DNA from: JBCBJX01 sp038522735
GTDB lineage: Bacteria; Pseudomonadota; Alphaproteobacteria; Caulobacterales; Parvularculaceae
Length of the DNA: 19,842 nt
Direction: 5' to 3'
Assembly (NCBI GenBank): GCA_038522735.1
Contig: JBCBJX010000055.1
Span: 1-19,842 of the forward strand
The notes below the pieces were generated by a model. That model ran no database searches and was not told the DNA's origin. It saw nothing but the letters and a program-made list of their open reading frames with translations. Position 1 is the stretch's first letter; each line of letters starts with the position of its first letter. This document shows positions 14,579 through 19,842 of this stretch, one piece after another. The position numbers and the translations under genes are program-made.

Positions 14579-15025
14579 TCACCAGGCGCCCGTGTTCTCC
14601 ATCGACGCCCAGGGCTCCTTCGGCGGCAGGTGATCGCCGCGCTGCAGGAGCTCGATCGATATTCCGTCGGGGGAGCGCACGAAGGCCATATGGCCGTCCC
14701 GGGGCGGGCGGTTGATGACGACGCCTTTGGCGGCGAGGCGTTCGCAGGCCTCGTAGATGTCGTCCACGCGGTAGGCGAGGTGGCCGAAATTGCGGCCGCC
14801 CTGATACTCCTCCGGGTCCCAATTATAGGTGAGCTCGACCATCGGGGCCTTCTTCTCCTGCTCTTGGGCGACGTCGCCCGGCGCGGCGAGGAAAACGAGG
14901 GTGAAACGTCCGCCCTCATCGTCGAAGCGGCTCACCTCCTCGAGGCCGAGGCCGTCGCAATAGAAATCGAGAGCGGCGTCGAGATCCGCGACGCGGACCA
15001 TCGTGTGTAGATAATTCATCGCCAT
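14579..15025 (-). CDS. gloA: Lactoylglutathione lyase (glyoxalase I)
   Basis: This VOC-fold cytoplasmic metalloenzyme converts the methylglyoxal-glutathione hemithioacetal to S-lactoylglutathione. In the 148-residue protein the four metal ligands are in place: His7, Glu64 (VELTYNW), His82 (FGHLAYRV) and Glu125 (SIELLQRG). The short single-module length fits bacterial, nickel-type GloA. The start could be the ATG at 15025 or two codons later at 15019 (MNYLHTMVRV). It ends 7 nt from the convergent TRL-like gene. The upstream membrane-protein gene on the same strand ends 19 nt before it, so the three minus-strand genes 14579-16141 may be one operon. Confidence 0.93.
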   Translation of the reverse strand: MAMNYLHTMVRVADLDAALDFYCDGLGLEEVSRFDDEGGRFTLVFLAAPGDVAQEQEKKAPMVELTYNWDPEEYQGGRNFGHLAYRVDDIYEACERLAAKGVVINRPPRDGHMAFVRSPDGISIELLQRGDHLPPKEPWASMENTGAW

Positions 15026-15044
15026 GGCCGTTCCTTTCGAGAAA

Positions 15045-15590
15045 TCAGCGCGCCCGCAGGATCTCGTCCCGCAATGCGCCGGGCGTTTTGCGGTGATAGC
15101 GCTGCATGAAAAAGAAGACGATCACGAGCCAGCCTGCGAGCAGCCCGAAGAAATAACCGAATCCGCCGAGATCCTGGGCGTAATACTTCGCCTGATCCGA
15201 GGCGCCTTCGACGACCCGGCCGCCGCCATCGCGCTCAATGACAAGGCGAGCGGTGCTTTCAGCGATTTCCGGCGCGACGCCGTCGCCGCCGAAGACGGAA
15301 AACGCGATCTGCAGTGCGAAGAGGATGACGGGCGTGAGCAACGTGACCGCGGCGAAAGTTGCAACGAGGTAGCCCGGCAGGCGCGGATACTCCGCTTTTG
15401 CATAAAGTTTATCGAAGCCCGCTCGGTCGAGCCCCTTCAGCAGCTCCGGGTCGCGACGGTTGAGCTTCTCCCATTCCATATCGGCGCTCTCGGCGATGAG
15501 GCCGTCCATGCGCCGCCGCCAGAAATAGTAGAGCCCCGCGCAGATGATCAGAGCGCCGACGACGGCCTGATAGGCGATGCTCGCAATCAC
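15045..15590 (-). CDS. Membrane protein of unknown function
   Basis: A 181-residue inner-membrane protein with about three spans: roughly 5-24 (YQAVVGALIICAGLYYFW), 74-100 (VATFAAVTLLTPVILFALQI) and 143-163 (GFGYFFGLLAGWLVIVFFFM). Between spans two and three is a soluble loop of about 40 residues with charged residues. Its start overlaps the end of the DUF2244 gene by four bases (ATGA), which indicates translational coupling, so the two products may act together. I do not recognise the family. Confidence 0.75.
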   Translation of the reverse strand: MIASIAYQAVVGALIICAGLYYFWRRRMDGLIAESADMEWEKLNRRDPELLKGLDRAGFDKLYAKAEYPRLPGYLVATFAAVTLLTPVILFALQIAFSVFGGDGVAPEIAESTARLVIERDGGGRVVEGASDQAKYYAQDLGGFGYFFGLLAGWLVIVFFFMQRYHRKTPGALRDEILRAR

Positions 15591-16141
15591 GGCGCGCTCC
15601 GCGACGCGCCGAGCGCCCGTCCGAGCGCCTCTCCGAACGCCTCGCGCTCGGCCGGCGAAAGAAACGATCCGAGGACGAGGGATCGACCGCGGGAGACCAG
15701 CCGAACCCGCGCCTCGTGTTCGCCCTTGTGGTCCAGAACAAGGCGCGTCCAGTAGGGCTGCAGCGACCAGCGACTTTCATGTCCGGAGGGAAGCACCCGC
15801 TGCACGTCGAGACGGTCCGCCGTCAAAACCACCCGCTCGCGCAGACGCCCCTGCCGATAGCTGACCTTGAAGGCGATATAAACGAGTGCGACGTCCAGCC
15901 CGCAGAAACCGAGCACCGGCCAGGCGCCCTTTAGATAGAAGAGAAGCCCCGCGGAAAAATTGACGACGCAGACTACCGTCATAATGGCGATGAAGCCCGC
16001 GTTCGGCAGCGAGCGGTTCGGGAGAAGCACGGCGTCGAACAGGGGCGCTTCGCCCGCCTCCTCCGGCGCAGGCGCCGGCGGCTCCAGGGCGCGGCCCTTC
16101 CGGTCGGGGGGCATGTCTTCATAAAGGACGGCGTTTGGCAT
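15587..16141 (-). CDS. DUF2244 family membrane protein
   Basis: A 184-residue inner-membrane protein with a cytoplasmic N-terminal tail rich in Pro and Glu, the LLPNRSLP motif (39-46) typical of DUF2244, two spans at about 47-69 and 72-91, then YRQGRLRERVVLTADRL and a soluble C-terminal region of about 90 residues (SRWSLQPYWTRLVLD). The gene is divergent from nth across 111 nt, a neighbourhood I know from other alphaproteobacteria. It overlaps the next gene by four bases. The function of the family is not established. Confidence 0.82.
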   Translation of the reverse strand: MPNAVLYEDMPPDRKGRALEPPAPAPEEAGEAPLFDAVLLPNRSLPNAGFIAIMTVVCVVNFSAGLLFYLKGAWPVLGFCGLDVALVYIAFKVSYRQGRLRERVVLTADRLDVQRVLPSGHESRWSLQPYWTRLVLDHKGEHEARVRLVSRGRSLVLGSFLSPAEREAFGEALGRALGASRSAP

Positions 16142-16252
16142 AGGCGAAACTTAACGCGCCCGGGGGCCGGGGCCAAAGCGCCTGGAGACGCGGCCGGAGC
16201 GGCGGATGGGCGCGGCTGGCGGCCCGGCGGCGATCCGGTTTAGGAAGGCGCG

Positions 16253-17380
16253 ATGAGCCTCGAGCAAGCCTCCAAGGACATGACCCGCGCGACGGTCGCG
16301 GCGTTCTACGCCCGGCTTTCTGCTGAGACTCCGGCGCCCGATACGGAGCTCTCCTACACCGATCCGTACACGCTTCTCGTCGCCGTGACGCTGTCGGCCC
16401 AGGCGACGGATGTCGGCGTCAACAAGGCGACAGCGAAGCTCTTCCCCGTGGCGTCGACGCCGCAGGCTATGGTCGATCTCGGCGTCGAAAAGCTCGGCGA
16501 GTACGTGAAGACCATCGGCCTCTGGCGCAATAAAGCGAAGAACGTCGTCGCCCTATCGCAGATCCTCCTTGACGAGTACGGCGGCGAGGTGCCGGCCGAC
16601 CGGGATCTCCTCGAACAGCTGCCGGGCGTCGGGCGGAAGACGGCGAACGTCGTCTGCAACGTCGCCTTCGGCCAGCCGACCATCGCGGTGGACACGCACA
16701 TTTTCCGCGTCTCGAACCGCACCGGCCTCGCCCGCGGCAAGACGCCCCTCGCCGTGGAGCAGCGCCTCGAAAAGGTGACGCCTGCGGAATACCTGCAGCA
16801 CGCCCACCACTGGCTCATCCTGCACGGGCGCTACGTGTGTAAGGCGCAGGGCAAACCCGACTGTCCGAACTGCGCGGTGAGCGATCTTTGCCTCTTCGGG
16901 AAGAAGACCGCGCCGCCCGGAGCGAAGCCCGCTGCGAAGAAGGCGGCTGGAAAGACGACGAAAAAACGCGCTCCGAAAGCGGCAAAAGCGAAGACCGGGA
17001 ACGACGCCCGCGCGACGGCGGTCTGGGAGCGGCTGAAGGCCTTCGCCCTCGCCTATCCGGAGGCCGTCGAAGAATACCCCTGGGGCGAAACGGCCATGAA
17101 GGTCCGTAAAACGACCTTCATGTTCATGTCTTCGGGCGCCTCGGACGGCGAGGCGCGCTGCAGCCTGACGGTGAAGCTCCCAACCTCCTCGGAGATGGCG
17201 CTGACGCTGCCCTTCGCCGAACCCGCCGGCTACAACCTCGCGCGGTCCGGCTGGGTGACGGTGAAGTTCGCGCCGGACGACGCGCCGCCGGAGGACCTGC
17301 TGATGGAATGGATCGACCAGAGCTATCGCGCCATCGCGCCGAAAAAGCTCGCGACCTCCGCGCCGGCGATCGTCCGATGA
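16253..17380 (+). CDS. nth: Endonuclease III fused to a YjbR/MmcQ-like domain
   Basis: Residues 1-216 are endonuclease III, the bifunctional DNA glycosylase/AP lyase that removes oxidised pyrimidines in base excision repair. They include SAQATDVGVNKATAKLF, the helix-hairpin-helix LPGVGRKTA with catalytic Lys129, and VDTHIFRV with catalytic Asp147. The iron-sulfur cysteines are 196, 204, 207 and 213. The first gap is C-x7-C, one residue longer than the usual C-x6-C-x2-C-x5-C. Residues 217-250 are a Lys/Ala/Pro-rich linker. Residues 251-362 are a YjbR/MmcQ-like domain (WERLKAFALAYPEAVEEYPW, MKVRKTTFMFMS, YNLARSGWVTVKF), a fold thought to bind DNA. Nth alone is normally about 210-230 residues. 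The stop overlaps the pyrF start by four bases (ATGA). The ATG at 16253 follows a weak GGAAGG site. Confidence 0.93.
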   Translation: MSLEQASKDMTRATVAAFYARLSAETPAPDTELSYTDPYTLLVAVTLSAQATDVGVNKATAKLFPVASTPQAMVDLGVEKLGEYVKTIGLWRNKAKNVVALSQILLDEYGGEVPADRDLLEQLPGVGRKTANVVCNVAFGQPTIAVDTHIFRVSNRTGLARGKTPLAVEQRLEKVTPAEYLQHAHHWLILHGRYVCKAQGKPDCPNCAVSDLCLFGKKTAPPGAKPAAKKAAGKTTKKRAPKAAKAKTGNDARATAVWERLKAFALAYPEAVEEYPWGETAMKVRKTTFMFMSSGASDGEARCSLTVKLPTSSEMALTLPFAEPAGYNLARSGWVTVKFAPDDAPPEDLLMEWIDQSYRAIAPKKLATSAPAIVR

Positions 17381-18078
17381 CGATGCTTACGCCCCGGGAT
17401 CGCCTCATCGTCGCGCTGGATCTGCCGAGCGTCGAGGACGCCGAGGCCATGGCCGCTTCGCTCGGCGACGCCGTCTCATTCTACAAGATCGGCCTGCAGC
17501 TCTTCCCCGTCGGGGCGGCGGAGTTCGCCCGACGGCTGTCCGACGCCGGCCGAAATGTCTTTCTCGATTTCAAGCTGCTCGATATCGGCGCGACGGTCGA
17601 GAAGGCGACCCGCTCCGTCCGCCAGCTGAACGTCGACTTCCTCACGGTCCACGCCGACCACGACGCCATTGCGGCGGCCGCGCAGGGCCGGGGCGACGAT
17701 GAGCGCCTGAAAATCCTCGCCGTCACCGTGCTGACGAGCCAAGACCAGGAAGCGATCGAGCGGGCGGGCTATCAGATGTCCGTCGAAGACCTCGTCCTGC
17801 GGCGCGCCGACATCGCTCTTCAGGCGGGGGCGGACGGTCTTGTCGCAAGCCCCCATGAGGCCGCCGCCCTGCGCGCCCGTTTCGGCGACGAGTTCGAGAT
17901 CGTCACCCCCGGCGTTCGGCCCGCAGGCGCGGCGACGGGCGACCAGAAACGCGTCGCGACGCCGGCGGAGGCGCTGAAGGCGGGCGCGACGCGCCTCGTC
18001 GTCGGCCGTCCGATCACGGAGGCGGCGGAGCCCGCCGCTGCAGCGCGGGCGATCCTGACCGAAATGGCGGAGACCTAG
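17377..18078 (+). CDS. pyrF: Orotidine-5'-phosphate decarboxylase
   Basis: PyrF catalyses the last step of de novo UMP synthesis in the cytoplasm. The 233-residue protein has LIVALDLPSVEDAE, Lys37 (FYKIGL), and the catalytic D-x-K-x-x-D in FLDFKLLDIGATVEKAT (Asp64, Lys66, Asp69). Many relatives have LHDIPNTV here, so the Leu and Gly-Ala are local differences that spare the catalytic tetrad. VTVLTS, GVRPAGAATGDQKRVATPAE and VVGRPITEA complete the family pattern. The ATG at 17377 overlaps the nth stop, so translation is probably coupled. Its TAG stop shares bases with the stop of the convergent sterol-desaturase-family gene. Confidence 0.97.
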   Translation: MTMLTPRDRLIVALDLPSVEDAEAMAASLGDAVSFYKIGLQLFPVGAAEFARRLSDAGRNVFLDFKLLDIGATVEKATRSVRQLNVDFLTVHADHDAIAAAAQGRGDDERLKILAVTVLTSQDQEAIERAGYQMSVEDLVLRRADIALQAGADGLVASPHEAAALRARFGDEFEIVTPGVRPAGAATGDQKRVATPAEALKAGATRLVVGRPITEAAEPAAAARAILTEMAET

Positions 18079-19028
18079 GCGGGCGACCGGACCGGCCGTT
18101 TCCGGCTCCGGGGAACAAGCGTCGACGCCGCCCGCAGAAACGGACGGACGTAGGCGCCGCTGACGGACTGATACGCCTGCGTCTCATCGCCGACGCCGTA
18201 AACGATCTCCTCGCGCCCTTTCGGCACATAGAGCGTGCCGAACATCCGGTCCCAGACGGCGAGGGCGGCGCCGAGATTCTTGTCCCAGTGGCGTTCTGCT
18301 TCTGAGTGGTGGATCTGGTGCATCGCGGGGGAGATGAACCAGCGCTCCAAGCGCGGCCCGAAAGAAAGCCAGACTTCCGAATGGCGGAGAGACCCGCCGG
18401 CGAGGTTCGCGACGATCCAGACCGCGTTCGCGCCGAGAAGCGTCGCCGGAGCCGTTTCGGGGCCCAGCGCCGCGAACAGAGCGCCGTTGGCGCCGCCGAC
18501 GATCAGCGCCCCTACGGACGCCGCGACGAGCGTCTCCACCGGATGCGTCCGGTAGGCGGTGAAGACGTTCAAACGTTCGGCGGAGTGGTGGAGCTTGTGA
18601 AACTCCCAGAGCGGAGGAACACGGTGCATCAGCCAATGCGCGACGTAGACCGAGAGATCGTGCGCGAGGAACAGGACCAGCGTTGCGACAAGCGCGGTCA
18701 TGGCGCCCGGAAGCTCTAACGCCGCAAACCCGTCGAAGGCCCCGGACGCCCAGCCCGCGACTGCTTCGCCGTTGAGCACGAGCGCCGTCCATCCGAGGGC
18801 GGCGATCACAGGCGTGACGAAGAACGAGACGTAGTCGATGCGCGCCGATCGCGACGTCCAGATGTCGGCGTCAAGCAACCCGCGCCTCAGTTCCTCGCGG
18901 CCGCCGACAAGAAGCGCGAGCCCCGCCCCCGCCGCCAGATAAGCGACGTAGACCCGCGAATTCGGATCCCCCGCCACCATGTTGAGGGCGTAGAGGACGC
19001 CGAGGGCGATCTGCTGCAGCTGCTCCAT
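18075..19028 (-). CDS. Sterol desaturase / fatty acid hydroxylase family protein
   Basis: A 317-residue membrane di-iron oxygenase of the PF04116 type. The histidine clusters that bind iron are visible: His123 and His131 with His135 (HDLSVYVAHWLMH), His144/147/148 (HKLHHS), His162, His216 and His237/240/241 (HQIHHSE). About four to five hydrophobic spans surround them (for example 25-42, 66-88, 108-125, 165-185, 195-212). Family members hydroxylate or desaturate lipids; the substrate here is unknown (a fatty acid, carotenoid or hopanoid-type lipid are options). The ATG at 19028 has a poor ribosome-binding site. The last four bases overlap pyrF on the other strand. Confidence 0.9.
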   Translation of the reverse strand: MEQLQQIALGVLYALNMVAGDPNSRVYVAYLAAGAGLALLVGGREELRRGLLDADIWTSRSARIDYVSFFVTPVIAALGWTALVLNGEAVAGWASGAFDGFAALELPGAMTALVATLVLFLAHDLSVYVAHWLMHRVPPLWEFHKLHHSAERLNVFTAYRTHPVETLVAASVGALIVGGANGALFAALGPETAPATLLGANAVWIVANLAGGSLRHSEVWLSFGPRLERWFISPAMHQIHHSEAERHWDKNLGAALAVWDRMFGTLYVPKGREEIVYGVGDETQAYQSVSGAYVRPFLRAASTLVPRSRKRPVRSPA

Positions 19029-19079
19029 GGCGCGGAGCTTCGCCCGCCCGCGTTAACCGCCTGTTAGCGGGCCCGGCGG

Positions 19080-19277
19080 TCAGGAAAAGTCGATCGCGCG
19101 ACCCGCTTTCTCCCAGTCGCCGTAGCGCGTCGGCTCGACGCCTTCTTTGACGCTCGCCGGGGCGCCCTCTTCAGGCGGCAGGTTCAGCCGGGCGAGGTCC
19201 GCCTCACGCTTCTTGCGGCGCTCCTCGGCTTCGGCGAGGGCGCGTTTGGCGGGCTCGGGCAGGTCGTCTCTGTCCAT
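19080..19277 (-). CDS. SDHAF4-like succinate dehydrogenase assembly factor (DUF1674)
   Basis: A 65-residue protein whose end, EPTRYGDWEKAGRAIDFS, is the conserved core of DUF1674/SDHAF4. In mitochondria SDHAF4 binds the flavinylated SDHA subunit and helps complex II assembly. The N-terminal half is a charged helix (LAEAEERRKKREADLARLNL). AGAGGATT precedes the ATG at 19277. It is divergent from htpX with about 100 nt between the starts, and follows no other complex II gene here. Confidence 0.88.
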   Translation of the reverse strand: MDRDDLPEPAKRALAEAEERRKKREADLARLNLPPEEGAPASVKEGVEPTRYGDWEKAGRAIDFS

Positions 19278-19294
19278 CTTGCAATCCTCTCCCG

Positions 19295-19323
19295 CTTGAA
19301 GCGCGACGGTTCCGGCTTCATTT
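19295..19323 (+). promoter_or_regulatory. Possible RpoH promoter of htpX
   Basis: CTTGAA (19295-19300), a 15-nt spacer and CTTCATTT (19316-19323) resemble the heat-shock consensus CTTGAAA-N11-16-CCCCATNT, with the -35 near perfect and the -10 partly matched. It would start transcripts about 45 nt before the htpX ATG. htpX is a known heat-shock gene in other proteobacteria, which supports the call. Confidence 0.45.
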
Positions 19324-19375
19324 ATGCGGCGTCGAGCGCGGGTCCAGCGCCCGCGCGCTTTGGAGACAAGACCCC

Positions 19376-19842
19376 ATGAACATGATGAAGACCGCCATGC
19401 TGCTCGCCGCGATGACGGCGCTCTTCGGTTTCATCGGCCTGATGATCGGCGGCGCAGGCGGCATGGTGATCGCCCTCGTGATCGCAGCCGGCATGAACCT
19501 CTTCTCCTACTGGAACGCCGACAAGATCGTTCTTCGGATGTACAAGGCGAAGCCGGTGGACGGGACCGAGGCCTCGGGCGCGATCCGCCGCTATGTCGAA
19601 GGCGTCCGCCGCCTCGCCGACAAGGCCGGCATGCCGCGTCCGGCCGTCTACATCATTGAGACCGAGCAGCCGAACGCCTTCGCGACGGGGAGGAACCCTG
19701 AGAACGCCGCCGTCGCGGCGACGACCGGCCTCCTCCGCATGCTGAACGAACGTGAGATCGACGGCGTCATGGCCCATGAACTCGCCCACGTGAAGAACCG
19801 CGACACGCTGACGATGACCGTCACCGCGACCATCGCCGGCGC
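19376..19842 (+). CDS. htpX: Protease HtpX, N-terminal part (cut by window edge)
   Basis: HtpX is a membrane-bound zinc metalloprotease (M48 family) that degrades misfolded inner-membrane proteins. The first 155 residues are visible. Two adjacent membrane spans occupy roughly 5-44 (MLLAAMTALFGFIGLMIGGA, then MVIALVIAAGMNLFSYW). They are followed by DKIVLRMYKAKPVD, YIIETEQPNAFATGRNPENA and the zinc-binding HELAH (134-138) in MAHELAHVKNRDT. The ATG at 19376 has GGAGA ten bases upstream and gives the usual MNMMKTAMLLA start. The rest, including the third zinc ligand and the later membrane spans, lies outside the window. A heat-shock-type promoter is suggested just upstream. Confidence 0.95.
   Translation, partial: MNMMKTAMLLAAMTALFGFIGLMIGGAGGMVIALVIAAGMNLFSYWNADKIVLRMYKAKPVDGTEASGAIRRYVEGVRRLADKAGMPRPAVYIIETEQPNAFATGRNPENAAVAATTGLLRMLNEREIDGVMAHELAHVKNRDTLTMTVTATIAG

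Overview
The window is a GC-rich chromosomal segment of an alphaproteobacterium. The evidence is the chaperone layout (dnaJ-dnaK, and hrcA-grpE divergent from rph), the mitochondrial-type assembly and accessory proteins (an SDHAF4/DUF1674 homologue and a zf-CHCC/NDUFS6-like protein), an nth gene divergent from a DUF2244 gene, and alpha-type RpoH promoters. A Caulobacterales, Parvularculales or Hyphomonas-like host is a guess only. I see no rRNA, tRNA, CRISPR array, transposase or prophage gene. Most of the window is housekeeping DNA.

Layout. 1-2480: start of dnaJ (cut by the window edge) and dnaK, both on the minus strand, separated by a hairpin and driven by a strong RpoH-like promoter with a leader of about 190 nt. 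2637-5660: a secreted M24 metallopeptidase, then on the opposite strand a COG0523 (CobW/ZigA-type) zinc GTPase gene with a one-base frameshift near its 3' end. A near-perfect Zur box lies in front of the GTPase gene. Beyond the box lies a decayed copy of the 3' end of the M24 gene. 5664-7055: a tandem universal-stress protein, then a relatively AT-rich stretch of about 0.5 kb with at most tiny genes. 7056-9933: grpE and hrcA (minus) and rph (plus), with a palindromic REP-like repeat pair on each side of rph. 9934-14571: a PlsC-like acyltransferase, an alginate-export-type outer-membrane porin, a small secreted cysteine protein, an orphan ABC ATPase, a zf-CHCC protein and a TRL-like lipoprotein. 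14579-16141: glyoxalase I and two membrane proteins. 16253-18078: an operon of an Nth-YjbR fusion and pyrF. 18075-19842: a sterol-desaturase-family protein, SDHAF4 and the start of htpX behind a possible RpoH promoter.

How the parts fit. Several genes belong to the heat-shock and protein-quality network: DnaK, DnaJ, GrpE, HrcA and HtpX. RpoH-like promoters are visible before dnaK, more weakly before hrcA, and before htpX. A second theme is zinc: a Zur-controlled GTPase next to a metal-dependent M24 enzyme and a relic of another M24 copy. No clear new defence or mobile system is visible. The observations most worth checking are the M24/GTPase/M24-relic arrangement with its Zur box, the GTPase frameshift, the Nth-YjbR fusion with an altered iron-sulfur cysteine spacing, the repeats around rph, and the AT-rich stretch near 6.7-7.0 kb.
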